Assembly: GCA_965227805.1 (NCBI GenBank)
Contig: CBDDGJ010000003.1
Location: 868,001-932,000, forward strand
Reading direction: 5' to 3'
Length of the DNA stretch: 64,000 bases
From: CBDDGJ01 sp965227805
Lineage (GTDB): Bacteria > Pseudomonadota > Alphaproteobacteria > RS24
The position numbers were made by a program, and so were the translations under genes. The notes under the pieces are model-generated. The model ran no database searches. It saw only the letters and a list, made by a program, of their open reading frames with translations, and had not been told where the DNA came from. Every line of letters begins with the position of its first letter. Position 1 is the stretch's first letter. Shown piece after piece: positions 52,079-61,196 of the stretch.

Positions 52079-53361
52079 ATCAGCCGTCGAACGCCAAAAA
52101 TAACGATAAGATTTAATACGCCGATAAAGGCAAAAATATCTAAAATGGTAAGGCCAAGCTGGAATAGTCCCATCACTATGATAACGGCGACAACCATAAA
52201 AAAGGAATTGATAATATTATTGCTGGCAATGATGCGCGCCACATGCCCGCTTTCCGTATCATGTTGCATAATGGTATAAAGCGGCACAATATAAATGCCG
52301 CCACTCATCGCAAGCAGCAACAGGCTGAACATCACAAGCCAGCTTGCGCCAAAAGAAAAGAAAGTGTGAAGTCCTATCTCTTGCATTTCACCAAGCAGGG
52401 GCAAAGCACTATTTTGATAGTAAATGCTGGCACCAATCAGCATAAAGGTTGCAATCGACATGCCCGCCGCCCCCCATGGCACAAGGCGTGCGCTAATATT
52501 ACCGCGCAATAAGCGGTTACATAATAAAGAGCCAATACCAATGCCAACCGAAAACACGGTAAGGCATAGGGTGACAATATGTTCGTTTCCGCTCAGGATA
52601 TTTTGGGTGAAAACAGGAAAATTGGTAAGAAAGACCATGCCCAAAAGCCAAAACCAGGAAATGCTCATAATCGCCCACCATACGCGTTTATTATGCATGG
52701 CATAGCGGATAAGGTGGCATGTCTCGGTAAAGATATTCCAGTTTATCGCTAAGCGGGCATCATGTATGCTTTGCGGAATATAGCGGCTTGCCGCCCAGCC
52801 GGTTACAGCGAATAAAATGACAAAGCAAGAGAGAAGCTCGATCCCATATTGTGTGCGGATGATAAGGCCGCCAAAAATTGTTCCCAATAAGATGGATAAA
52901 AATGTGCCGCCTTCGACCAGGCCATTGCCGCCGATCAATTCATCATCGCGCAAATGTTCGGGCAGCAGGCTATATTTTATGGGGCCGAAAAAAGTCGATT
53001 GCGCGCCCATGAAGAATAAAACAATTAACAGCCCGATAACGCTTTCAAAGTAAAAGCAAAGTCCTGCGGCGCCCATAAGAATAATTTCTACCTGTTTTAT
53101 TTTTTGTGCCAGAAAGGATTTTTCATATTTATCAGCAAATTGCCCGGCAAGAGCAGAAAACAGGAAAAAAGGCAGAATAAGTAAACCTCCGGCAATATTA
53201 ACCATGAGGAAGGCATCCATACCGAATTTTTGCGCCATATCATAAGTATACCAAATCACCAGCGCATTTTTGAAGGCGTTATCATTAAAGGCACCTAAAA
53301 ACTGGGTAATGAATAGGGGTAAAAAGCGGCGGGTTTTTAACAGATGAAATTGATCACGCAT
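52075..53361 (-). CDS. MFS transporter, LplT-like
   Basis: A 428-residue, twelve-helix major facilitator. The N-terminus RRFLPLFITQFLGAFNDNAFKNALVI is shared with LplT and with the MFS half of fused acyltransferase proteins, which flip 2-acyl-lysophospholipids across the inner membrane for re-acylation. FADKYEKSFLAQKIKQVEI is the loop 2-3 signature. No acyltransferase (Aas) gene is adjacent. It overlaps the downstream peptidase gene. Confidence 0.82.
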   Translation of the reverse strand: MRDQFHLLKTRRFLPLFITQFLGAFNDNAFKNALVIWYTYDMAQKFGMDAFLMVNIAGGLLILPFFLFSALAGQFADKYEKSFLAQKIKQVEIILMGAAGLCFYFESVIGLLIVLFFMGAQSTFFGPIKYSLLPEHLRDDELIGGNGLVEGGTFLSILLGTIFGGLIIRTQYGIELLSCFVILFAVTGWAASRYIPQSIHDARLAINWNIFTETCHLIRYAMHNKRVWWAIMSISWFWLLGMVFLTNFPVFTQNILSGNEHIVTLCLTVFSVGIGIGSLLCNRLLRGNISARLVPWGAAGMSIATFMLIGASIYYQNSALPLLGEMQEIGLHTFFSFGASWLVMFSLLLLAMSGGIYIVPLYTIMQHDTESGHVARIIASNNIINSFFMVVAVIIVMGLFQLGLTILDIFAFIGVLNLIVIFGVRRLI

Positions 53362-53445
53362 AGGCTAAACCTTCTTTTGCATGTCATCATGCCATGCTTG
53401 CGCGGGGTTTGTAAAGAATTTATGCCGGCGCCTTGCTTTTGGTCG

Positions 53446-53520
53446 CTACACATTCCTTACGGAATGACGCGCCTAACCCTAAACCCGCGAACGCGTTTTT
53501 TTCTTTTTTGCTGCGACAAT
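53446..53520 (+). repeat. R repeat, distant copy
   Basis: In the gap between the MFS and GFA genes, GCTACAC leads into the hairpin ATTCC-TTAC-GGAAT (53452-53465), then GACGCGCC, CCCGCGAACGCG, a T-rich run and CTGCGAC. The order and spacing match the repeats at 28101 and 28372, about 25 kb away. The rest of the 190-base gap shows no gene. Confidence 0.65.
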
Positions 53521-53553
53521 GCATGCGCGCCGATAGGGAGACTAATCCCCGCC

Positions 53554-53961
53554 TTATTCGGGAAAGCGCTCAAATGTCATAATCGCGTCATCAACCAGAT
53601 GAAAACTTTGCTTATCTGCCAGTTGAATGGCTATATCCGCTTTGCCATATAATACTGGCTCATCCAAACTACCAACCTTTACATAAACCATGCCCTGTGT
53701 AGCCGGCGCACGCGTTAAAATTGGTGTGCCACATTTATTACAAAACTCGCGCTGCACCGCATTTTCAATGTCATCCCGCATGAAACAAGTTGGTTCGCCT
53801 GCAACATAAGTAAACTCATTTTCTACAAAACAGGCAATGACATTCGGGTTTCCGCCCGAAATCTTACAGCACTCCCGGCAATAACATTGAAATTTGGCTT
53901 GAATATCGCCCTTTATCTCATATCTGACTGCGCCACAATAGCATCCACCTGTAATTGTCAT
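53554..53961 (-). CDS. GFA-family zinc-binding protein
   Basis: The 135-residue protein has the zinc-cysteine layout of the GFA/CENP-V family. GGCYCGAVRYEI is at the N-terminus, then FQCYCRECCKISGG, and FCNKCGTPI near residue 95, which gives two zinc sites. Some members were reported as glutathione-dependent formaldehyde-activating enzymes, but the function of most is unsettled. It lies 12 bases after trkH on the same strand. Confidence 0.88.
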   Translation of the reverse strand: MTITGGCYCGAVRYEIKGDIQAKFQCYCRECCKISGGNPNVIACFVENEFTYVAGEPTCFMRDDIENAVQREFCNKCGTPILTRAPATQGMVYVKVGSLDEPVLYGKADIAIQLADKQSFHLVDDAIMTFERFPE

Positions 53962-53973
53962 AGCTTAATCCTC

Positions 53974-55428
53974 CTATTTTCGCCAAAAGCTGGGAATAAA
54001 TATAACCAAAATTGTCAGAAATTCCAAGCGCCCTAATAACATGGCAAAACTAAGCACCCATTTTGCTGCCTCGGGCAAATCGGCATAATTACCCGCAGGC
54101 CCCACAATCGGGCCTAAGCCCGGCCCCACATTGGCAATCGCCGCCGCCGCCGCCGAAAGCGCCGTCACCATATCCACCCCCATCAGGCCTAAAAGCAACG
54201 CAACCAGTAAAAAAGATAAAAAGAAAATCATCACAAAAATCATGACCGAATCGATAAGTGTATCATTTAGTAATTTTCCATTATAACGAATCATAAATAC
54301 GCCATGCGGTAAGGTAATTTGGCGAATATAACGCCAGCAGACTTTAAGTATGACCTGGATACGAAATGTTTTAAGCCCGCAAGAGGTAGAGCCAGCACAC
54401 CCCCCTAAAAATGTAAGAATAAAAAACAAGGCGATGGCAAACCCACCCCATGCACCATAATCGCTTGCGGCATAGCCCGTGCCGGTTAGAATGGACACCA
54501 CATTAAAAGCGATTTGCACCACCATATGCCCGCTTATATTTTGCATAAGCGCATGATAAATAAATATGAGTAAAAAACTTACCCCCGCAATAAGTAAAAA
54601 GCCACGCATTTGTTCATCACGCCAAAACGCATTTAATCGCCCATTACGTATTTGCAAATAGGCCACAAAGGGAAATGAAGAAATCATCATAAACATAATC
54701 GCCACCAGATTGATACCCGCATGATTAAAATGGCCAAAACTTGCATCATGGGTCGAAAAGCCGCCCGTGGCTATGGTTGTCATGGCATGGGCAATCGCAT
54801 CAAATGTGCTCATGCCCATAAGCAAATAAGCCAGCGCGCACAAGCAGCTAATTGCAATATAAAGCCGGGTAATTGCGCCGGCAATTTGTGCGGTGCGCGG
54901 TAAAATCTTCTCCGAATTATCCGAGCTTTCTGTCCGGAATAATTGCATGCCGCCAATATTTAGTAAGGGCAAAACAGAAATCGCCATCACAATAATACCA
55001 ATACCACCAAACCATTGCAGCAATGCCCGCCAGATTAAAATGCCCGGCGGCATATAATCCAGCCCCCGCATCACCGTGGCACCAGTGGTGCTCAAACCCG
55101 ACATTGCTTCAAAAAACGCATCCGTATAACTCATGGCGATATCCGACAAAACAAACGGCAAAGCCGAAAAAACCGTCAATAATAACCAGGTTAAATTTGT
55201 AAGAATAAACGCCTGCCGCACCGAAAGCGGGGCAAGCTCACCTATGGGGGCTTGTGCGCTCAAAATCAGCCCGCCAGCAATAAAGCCCGTCAAAAAGGCA
55301 CTTACCAGAAATACCCGCCACTGCGTGTTGCCGGCAAATAAATCAACCATAGCCGGAATAAGCATGCCCGCCGCCAAAGCAGCCAATAGACAACCTGTGA
55401 TAAAAAATAAGGTGCGATTATCGCTCAT
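53974..55428 (-). CDS. trkH: TrkH-family potassium uptake protein
   Basis: A 484-residue membrane protein with four membrane-pore-membrane repeats. The selectivity-filter segments show as SGLSTTGATVM near residue 110, TIATGGFSTHDASFGHF near 218, SILTGTGYAASDYG near 315 and AIANVGPGLGPIVG near 435, each with a conserved Gly. TrkH is the K+-translocating subunit; the NAD-binding TrkA regulator is not in the window. The start has no strong ribosome-binding site. It is the first of two minus-strand genes, with GFA downstream. Confidence 0.92.
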   Translation of the reverse strand: MSDNRTLFFITGCLLAALAAGMLIPAMVDLFAGNTQWRVFLVSAFLTGFIAGGLILSAQAPIGELAPLSVRQAFILTNLTWLLLTVFSALPFVLSDIAMSYTDAFFEAMSGLSTTGATVMRGLDYMPPGILIWRALLQWFGGIGIIVMAISVLPLLNIGGMQLFRTESSDNSEKILPRTAQIAGAITRLYIAISCLCALAYLLMGMSTFDAIAHAMTTIATGGFSTHDASFGHFNHAGINLVAIMFMMISSFPFVAYLQIRNGRLNAFWRDEQMRGFLLIAGVSFLLIFIYHALMQNISGHMVVQIAFNVVSILTGTGYAASDYGAWGGFAIALFFILTFLGGCAGSTSCGLKTFRIQVILKVCWRYIRQITLPHGVFMIRYNGKLLNDTLIDSVMIFVMIFFLSFLLVALLLGLMGVDMVTALSAAAAAIANVGPGLGPIVGPAGNYADLPEAAKWVLSFAMLLGRLEFLTILVIFIPSFWRK

Positions 55429-55463
55429 GGGCTTAGTTTAGAGCTTGTTTTATATTCACGCAA

Positions 55464-56654
55464 TTACAAAGCTGAAAGCTGTGCCAATGCGTGGCCCAGA
55501 TCATCACATAAATCTTGCGGGTCTTCCAGCCCTATGGATATGCGCAATAGTGAATCTGTTATGCCTAATTCCTGCTTTGCTGCTGCGGATAATTTTTGAT
55601 GCGTCGTTGTTGCCGGATGGGTGATAAGCGTTTTCGCATCGCCCAAATTATTGGAAATACGTGTAAGTTTTAAGGCATTGAGCATATGAAAAGTCTGTGC
55701 TTTATCGCCTTTCAGCGTAAAAGCAATCAGATTGCTCCCCCGTGTCATTTGCTTTTGTGCCAATGCATATTGTGGATGATCGGCATGATGGGGATAAAAC
55801 ACACGGTCTATCTTTTCATGTGCGGCTAAAAAATCAGCTATTATTTCCGCGCCATCGCAATGTGCTGCCACGCGCAAATCTAGCGTTTCCAGAGCTTTTA
55901 GCATGACCCATGCATTAAATGGGCTAAGCGCAGGGCCGGTTTGACGCAAGAAATTAGCTAGCTCATTTTCAATAAAATCCTGCTGCCCCAAAACAATCCC
56001 CCCCATACACCGGCCTTGCCCGTCTATATGTTTGGTTGCACTATAAACCGTAATATCTGCCCCCAATGCAAGCGGGCGCTGCAATAATGGCGTGGCGAAT
56101 ACATTATCCACCACAAGCCGCGCGCCGCACCCATGTGCAATATCGGCAATCGCGGCAATATCCAGAATTTCCAAAAGTGGGTTAGATGGCGTTTCCAAAA
56201 AGAAAACTTTGGTATTTGTCTCTATCGCCTTTTCCCATGCTGCCAAATCACGGCCATCGACCAAAGTGGTGCGAATACCATAACGCGGCAAAAGCGTTTC
56301 AATAATAAACCGGCATGACCCAAATAGCGCGCGTGCCGCAATAACATGATCACCTGCTTGTAACTGCGATAGCAAACTCGCCGTTACACCGGCCATGCCG
56401 GTGGCCGTGGCGCGCGCATCTTGTGCACCTTCAAGTGCTGCCATACGCGTTTCAAACATACGCACAGTCGGGTTGCCAAAGCGCGAATAAATAAAGCCGT
56501 CTTCTGTATCCTTAAAGCGCGCCTCAGCCTGTTCTGCCGTGTCATATACATAACCGGAGGTTAAATAAAGTGCTTCGCTTGTCTCCCCAAACGGACTTCT
56601 TGCTTGCCCCGCATGCACTAATTGTGTTTTTCGCCGCCATTTATTTTGTTCCAT
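55464..56654 (-). CDS. metZ: O-succinylhomoserine sulfhydrylase
   Basis: MetZ makes homocysteine directly from O-succinylhomoserine and sulfide with PLP. The 396-residue protein belongs to the Cys/Met-metabolism PLP family: YSRFGNPTVRMFE, ATGMAGV, the pyridoxal Asp in VVDNVFATPLLQRPL and the Schiff-base lysine in YSATKHIDGQGRCMGG near residue 207. The block DGQGR is typical of MetZ rather than MetB/MetC. GAGG seven bases before the ATG is its ribosome-binding site. A SAM-II riboswitch and a terminator-like hairpin lie in its leader, so it is repressed by methionine/SAM sufficiency. Confidence 0.93.
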   Translation of the reverse strand: MEQNKWRRKTQLVHAGQARSPFGETSEALYLTSGYVYDTAEQAEARFKDTEDGFIYSRFGNPTVRMFETRMAALEGAQDARATATGMAGVTASLLSQLQAGDHVIAARALFGSCRFIIETLLPRYGIRTTLVDGRDLAAWEKAIETNTKVFFLETPSNPLLEILDIAAIADIAHGCGARLVVDNVFATPLLQRPLALGADITVYSATKHIDGQGRCMGGIVLGQQDFIENELANFLRQTGPALSPFNAWVMLKALETLDLRVAAHCDGAEIIADFLAAHEKIDRVFYPHHADHPQYALAQKQMTRGSNLIAFTLKGDKAQTFHMLNALKLTRISNNLGDAKTLITHPATTTHQKLSAAAKQELGITDSLLRISIGLEDPQDLCDDLGHALAQLSAL

Positions 56655-56670
56655 AATAAAACCTCATACA

Positions 56671-56697
56671 TAAAAATACCCCCGTGCAAGGCGGGGG
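56671..56697 (-). terminator. Terminator-like hairpin in the metZ leader
   Basis: In the metZ transcript, the GC-rich stem CCCCCG/CGGGGG (56679-56684 with 56692-56697) has a seven-base loop and is followed by TATTTTTA. It lies between the riboswitch and the metZ ribosome-binding site and could stop transcription before the gene. Confidence 0.6.
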
Positions 56698-56723
56698 CGA
56701 CTAAAAGTGAGGGATTTTCCCGA

Positions 56724-56780
56724 TCCTTTTAGCCGCTTATTTAACGTGGCCGCAAGCCGATCACTCAAATCACCACACTG
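56724..56780 (-). ncRNA. SAM-II riboswitch
   Basis: The minus strand reads GTGTGGTGATTTGAG, then GGCTTGCGGCCACGTTAAAT, then AAGCGGCTAAAAGG, which matches the conserved parts of the SAM-II (metA) aptamer in order and spacing. The GTGG/CCAC stem and the A-rich CTAAAAGG 3' strand of the pseudoknot are in place. The motif is largely confined to alphaproteobacteria and related lineages, ahead of methionine genes, as here. About 70 nt separate it from the metZ start, more than usual for direct masking of a ribosome-binding site. Confidence 0.92.
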
Positions 56781-56783
56781 CCT

Positions 56784-56811
56784 TTATTACGAAAAATGGC
56801 TAATCCGTCAA
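56784..56811 (-). promoter_or_regulatory. metZ promoter
   Basis: On the minus strand TTGACG (56806-56811) and TAATAA (56784-56789), 16 bases apart, fit a sigma-70-type promoter. It would start transcription a few bases before the SAM-II aptamer. It is divergent from the dCTP deaminase gene. Confidence 0.65.
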
Positions 56812-56856
56812 GGATAGACTTTATCTTATATATAAATAAGTGCTAATATCACCTCT

Positions 56857-57999
56857 ATGACACAAGAAGTTTTATCATTTATGGACGATGAAGCCCCGCC
56901 CCATAGTAAAGGGCAACGCCATGCCACAGGCATTTTGCCCGCGCATGGCATTCGCAATATGATCGATGAACAACAAATATGGGCAGCGGGCGGCATTACC
57001 GATGATCAAATTCAACCTGCAAGTTTAGATATGCGCTTAGGTGATGTGGCTTACCGCGTGCGTGCTTCTTTTTTGCCCGGCTTAAAGGGCGGGGTTATGG
57101 AAAGAATAGAGGCGCTTTGCTATCATCAAATTGACCTTACACAGGGGGCTGTCTTGGAAACCGGCTGCGTGTATCTTGTGCCACTTATGGAGGCTTTGGC
57201 TTTGCCTGAGCGCACAATGGCATTTGCCAATCCGAAAAGCTCAACCGGGCGCATTGATGTTTTTGTGCGCCTTATTACCGATCATGGGCTGGAATTTGAC
57301 AAAGTCACGGCGGGCTATCGGGGACATTTATATCTTGAAATTAGCCCCCGCACATTTCCGATTTTGGTGCGCGCTGGTTCACGGCTCGCGCAAATTCGTT
57401 TTCGGCGCGGCAATCGCACCCATTCCGACAGTGAATTAAAGACTTTGCATAGTCAAATCGGGCTGGTAAATGGCGCGGCAAATATTGATAATGGTCTGGC
57501 GCTTTCGGTTGACCTTATGGGTGATGGCGAGACGGGTCTTATTGGCTATCGTGCAAAACATCATGCAGGGCTGATTGATGTCGATCGCATTGCGGCGCTG
57601 GATATTTCCACTTATTGGGCTCCGCTTTATAATCATGATGATAATCGGCTTATTTTGGAACCGGACGAATTTTATATTCTAGCCTCACGCGAAGCGGTGA
57701 TCATTCCGGCCAGCCACGCGGCTGAAATGGTGCCTTTTAACCCGCTGGTTGGCGAGTTTCGCGTGCATTATGCCGGTTTTTTTGATCCTGGTTTCGGTAT
57801 GCGTGATGCAGGGGGCAAGGGTAGCCGTGCAGTTTTAGAGGTGCGCTCGCGCGAAGTGCCGTTTATTTTAGAACATGGCCAAATAATCGGACGTCTACTT
57901 TATGAGCGTCTAACCGACCAACCCGAAGCGCTTTACGGCACGACAATAGGGTCTAACTATCAAGCCCAGGGCTTACGCTTATCTAAACATTTTCGCTAA
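56857..57999 (+). CDS. dcd: 2'-deoxycytidine 5'-triphosphate deaminase, long form
   Basis: The 380-residue protein is the two-domain dCTP deaminase found in alphaproteobacteria, about twice the length of the E. coli enzyme. The first half holds IQPASLDMRLGDVAYRV and FANPKSSTGRIDVFVRLITDHG (as NPKSSTGRIDVFVR), with the usual SSxGR nucleotide site. The second repeats the trimeric dUTPase-like fold (FNPLVGEFRVHYAGFFDPGFG and RAVLEVRSREVPF). It makes dUTP from dCTP as a precursor of dTMP. It is divergent from metZ. I see no clear ribosome-binding site before the ATG at 56857. Confidence 0.88.
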   Translation: MTQEVLSFMDDEAPPHSKGQRHATGILPAHGIRNMIDEQQIWAAGGITDDQIQPASLDMRLGDVAYRVRASFLPGLKGGVMERIEALCYHQIDLTQGAVLETGCVYLVPLMEALALPERTMAFANPKSSTGRIDVFVRLITDHGLEFDKVTAGYRGHLYLEISPRTFPILVRAGSRLAQIRFRRGNRTHSDSELKTLHSQIGLVNGAANIDNGLALSVDLMGDGETGLIGYRAKHHAGLIDVDRIAALDISTYWAPLYNHDDNRLILEPDEFYILASREAVIIPASHAAEMVPFNPLVGEFRVHYAGFFDPGFGMRDAGGKGSRAVLEVRSREVPFILEHGQIIGRLLYERLTDQPEALYGTTIGSNYQAQGLRLSKHFR

Positions 58000-58105
58000 A
58001 GTCAGATTTATACAGAACGTTTTGTTTTCATCACGGGATTAGAAAATGGCATCTTGACGGCATTTTTATTACCGCTATTGTTCTAGCAAATATAAGGAGA
58101 CCTAA

Positions 58106-59398
58106 ATGAGCATTTTAGATAGCAGTAAAACCGCAGACACTGCCGCCGCCGCAGCGCATATCGCACACGCCGAAACCAAAGCGAGCCAGATTGATGATAT
58201 TCCGGCAGATACGCAAATTTTGCCCATTAAAAAAGTCGGTATATTGGGTGCTGGCACAATGGGGGGCGGCATCTCGATGAATTTTCTGTTGCAAAATATT
58301 CCGGTAACGCTTGTGGAGCAGGCCGAAGCTCCTTTGGAACGCGGTGTGGGCATTATCCGCAAAAATTACGAAAATAGCGTTAAACGCGGTAAGTTTACGC
58401 AAGAGCAAATTGAACAGGCCATGGCGTGCCTAACCCCCACAACCGATTTTAATGCGCTTGCCGATTGCGACCTGGTGATTGAAGCTGTGTTTGAAAATAT
58501 GGATTTGAAAAAAGAGATTTTCGCTAAGCTGGATAAAACCGTCAAGCCGACAGCTATTTTAGCAACAAATACCAGCGCGCTTAATGTGGATGAAATCGCG
58601 GCGGCAACCACCCGCCCCGAAAATGTTATCGGGCTGCATTTCTTCTCACCGGCCAATATTATGAAATTACTGGAAATTGTGCGCGGTGCCAAAACCGCAT
58701 ATGAAGTGCTGGCCACGTCGATGGATTTGGCGATAAAAATCAATAAAAAGGCGGTTGTGTCGGGCGTATGTCCCGGCTTTATTGGCAATCGTATTTTATT
58801 TCCACGTCAGATGCAAGCGCAAGCTCTCATATTGGAGGGCGCAAAGCCATGGGATGTCGATCGCTGCCTATTGGAATTTGGTTTTCCGATGGGGCCCTTT
58901 CAAATGTCCGACCTTGCGGGGCTGGATCTTGGATGGAATAAGGAGCAGTCCAATGGCGCCACCATACGCGATGTATTATGCGAAAGGGATAGGCGCGGCC
59001 AAAAAACGGGCAAAGGCTATTATGATTATGATGACCAACGGCATGGCCATCCCTCGCGCGAAGTAGAAGAGATTATCAATGCTTTTATTGAAAAATCCGG
59101 AAATACGCCACGGGCGATAGACACACAAGAAATTTTGGCACGTTTACTTTTCCCCATGGTGAATGAAGCGGCAAAAATTCTTGAAGAGCGCATGGCACAG
59201 CGTGCATCGGATATTGATGTGGTGTGGCTTAATGGGTATGGCTGGCCGAAACATACGGGGGGCATTATGTATTGGGCGCAAAATTACGGGCTTGATAAGA
59301 TTATTGCCGGGCTTGAAACCTATATGCCGCAGCTTGGTGCCGATTTTACCATAAGTGCTTATTTGCGTGAAAAGGCCAAAACCGGAAGCTGGGATTAA
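58106..59398 (+). CDS. 3-hydroxyacyl-CoA dehydrogenase (no hydratase domain)
   Basis: AAGGAG lies six bases before the ATG. After about 45 residues of linker, KVGILGAGTMGGGISMNFL is the NAD-binding motif. LVIEAVFENMDLKKEIF, TNTSAL, GLHFFSPANIMKLLEIV and PGFIGNRIL follow in the order of 3-hydroxyacyl-CoA dehydrogenases, and the C-terminal domain is duplicated as in the fused FadB/FadJ proteins. The N-terminal enoyl-CoA hydratase domain of FadB is missing, so this 430-residue protein would do only the NAD-dependent oxidation step of beta-oxidation. Its last four bases overlap the convergent next gene. Confidence 0.9.
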   Translation: MSILDSSKTADTAAAAAHIAHAETKASQIDDIPADTQILPIKKVGILGAGTMGGGISMNFLLQNIPVTLVEQAEAPLERGVGIIRKNYENSVKRGKFTQEQIEQAMACLTPTTDFNALADCDLVIEAVFENMDLKKEIFAKLDKTVKPTAILATNTSALNVDEIAAATTRPENVIGLHFFSPANIMKLLEIVRGAKTAYEVLATSMDLAIKINKKAVVSGVCPGFIGNRILFPRQMQAQALILEGAKPWDVDRCLLEFGFPMGPFQMSDLAGLDLGWNKEQSNGATIRDVLCERDRRGQKTGKGYYDYDDQRHGHPSREVEEIINAFIEKSGNTPRAIDTQEILARLLFPMVNEAAKILEERMAQRASDIDVVWLNGYGWPKHTGGIMYWAQNYGLDKIIAGLETYMPQLGADFTISAYLREKAKTGSWD

Positions 59399-60465
59399 AC
59401 CGCAAACAGCGTATCCGGCATAAATAAGGTGCATGCAGGGCTTAGCTGATGCACCGCATCATGTGCTAAAATCACAGCGCCTGATGTCCATGGCGGGGTT
59501 TCTTGTGGCCAATAGGTTTCTTCTTCCAGCTGATAACCCATCCAATAAAGCCCCTCGCTGTTCCGAAATGTCTCAAGCCAGGCAAGATGGGTGCGCGCTT
59601 TTTCTTGCATACCAAGCACGGCAAGCGTCAAGACCAGCTCGGCTGATTCGGCGGCGGTTATCCATGGTTCATCGCTCACACACCGACAGCCAAACCCGTC
59701 AATCACAAATAAATCCCAGCGCGCGGCCAAGCGTGCCTGTGCTGCCGCCCCACTTATCGCGCCGCATAATAGCGGATAATACCAATCCATTGAAAAGCGG
59801 GTTTTCGCCTCCCATTGGCGATCGAACCGATGCGGTTTTTCACAAATCGCCCCGCGCAATGCGTGATAACCTTCCTGCCATAAAGGTTTCGTCTCCCCTA
59901 AAATCTGTGCCAAAATACACGCATGATTTAGACTTTTATAAATAGAGGCATTGCCGGCTAATAAGGCATCATCCTCCGGTGTTTGCGGATCAGGGGCTGC
60001 CCAGCGAATCTCGCCATGCGCGCTTTGCAGGCTTAACACAAAATCAAACGCGCCTTCCACATGTGGCCATGCATGGCGTAAAAAACTCTTATCTTGATAA
60101 AGCAGATAATGGTGTAATATCGCCGTTGCAATATAGGATATAAAATTCGTGTCGCGCACTTTTTTTGCTGTTGCATAATTATCGCGGCGAAAGTGACGCA
60201 ATGCATCATCCATAGGCACGGCATTACCCATCTGCCCCCACCATGACCCATCGGCTAATTGGGTGTTAAATAGAAACTCATATCCCCTTTGTGCCGGCGC
60301 ATGCATACCGAGCAGATTTAGTGCCATCACCGCTTCAAGATGATTCCACGGATCAACCACACCATTTTCAAACCAGGGAATCGCGCCATTTTCCATTTGC
60401 ACAGCACATATATGCCCGCCTGCCGCATCAAAATGATCATGGGGAATATATTTGTGCGATGCCAT
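59395..60465 (-). CDS. Alpha-toroid (prenyltransferase/squalene-cyclase-like) protein
   Basis: The 356-residue protein looks like an (alpha/alpha)6 toroid of the squalene cyclase/prenyltransferase superfamily. It has repeated helices with QMENGAIPWFENGVVDPWNH and QLADGSWWGQMG, which resemble the QW-type repeats. A catalytic DxDD motif is not visible, so terpene cyclase activity is not supported, and a glycosidase-like toroid is also possible. It lies five bases after a methyltransferase gene that itself overlaps a glycosyltransferase gene. The three are probably an operon that builds or modifies a glycoconjugate or lipid; the product is unknown. Confidence 0.55.
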   Translation of the reverse strand: MASHKYIPHDHFDAAGGHICAVQMENGAIPWFENGVVDPWNHLEAVMALNLLGMHAPAQRGYEFLFNTQLADGSWWGQMGNAVPMDDALRHFRRDNYATAKKVRDTNFISYIATAILHHYLLYQDKSFLRHAWPHVEGAFDFVLSLQSAHGEIRWAAPDPQTPEDDALLAGNASIYKSLNHACILAQILGETKPLWQEGYHALRGAICEKPHRFDRQWEAKTRFSMDWYYPLLCGAISGAAAQARLAARWDLFVIDGFGCRCVSDEPWITAAESAELVLTLAVLGMQEKARTHLAWLETFRNSEGLYWMGYQLEEETYWPQETPPWTSGAVILAHDAVHQLSPACTLFMPDTLFAV

Positions 60466-60470
60466 AATAC

Positions 60471-61196
60471 TTAAACTTCGCGCGGTTTATCGAAATAAAA
60501 CACAGTGCTTTTGCCCATAACCCAATCAGCACATTTAGAGAGGGGGTGTAACCAAAGCGGGTTTTTCATAATCTCCAGCACCAATAATTTATGATAAAGG
60601 CGAATGAGCCAGTTTGGTGCTTTATCAACCCCGAACAGGCATTGCAACCACCAATAGGGGCTATGTAATCCATGGGCATAATGGTGGTGGGTGCATATAA
60701 AGCCTTGCGCTTCAAAGTCACGCTGCAATTGTTTGGCATTAAAAATACGCACATGCCCGCCCGGCTGATTATGATAGGCCGTTGAGAGCATCCAGCATAT
60801 GCGCTCTGGCCAGGCGCGGGGCACGGAAATGCCAATCCGTCCGCCCGGCTTGGTGATCCGATACATTTCTGCTATGGCTTGGCGATAATCGGGAATATGC
60901 TCTAAAACCTCTGAACAAATCAGCCGGTCAAAAGTATTTTCTGTAAAAGGTAAGGCCAATGCATTGCCCTGCACAAAGCCCGCCATACGCGGTGCGCCGA
61001 TTTGGGGTTCTAAATCGGGGGCAGCTTCCAGCCCTGCGCGCGCAGTGCATATATCTTCAAACCCCAAATCCAGGCCAATGGCGTGGCAGCGTCGATAATA
61101 ATAAAATGCATGTGTATGCCGCCCCGTGCCACAGCCAAGATCAAGCGCCTTATGCCCATTTTTGAGGGCTAATAAATCAAGTTTTATGGTGTGCAT
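60471..61196 (-). CDS. Class I SAM-dependent methyltransferase
   Basis: I start at the ATG at 61196; an ATG at 61208 is the alternative. Motif I reads KALDLGCGTGRHTHAFYYYR near residues 15-34, DLGF gives the acidic strand end, and LICSEVLEHIPDYRQAI with GRIGISVPRAWPE are motifs II and III, as in the UbiE/type 11 methyltransferases that act on small molecules or lipids. The start lies inside the end of the glycosyltransferase gene. The substrate is unknown. Confidence 0.88.
   Translation of the reverse strand: MHTIKLDLLALKNGHKALDLGCGTGRHTHAFYYYRRCHAIGLDLGFEDICTARAGLEAAPDLEPQIGAPRMAGFVQGNALALPFTENTFDRLICSEVLEHIPDYRQAIAEMYRITKPGGRIGISVPRAWPERICWMLSTAYHNQPGGHVRIFNAKQLQRDFEAQGFICTHHHYAHGLHSPYWWLQCLFGVDKAPNWLIRLYHKLLVLEIMKNPLWLHPLSKCADWVMGKSTVFYFDKPREV

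Noticed and set aside
59395..60465. Terpene synthase gene cluster
   Set aside because: The toroid protein lacks a visible DxDD or DDxxD motif and no isoprenoid gene is nearby.
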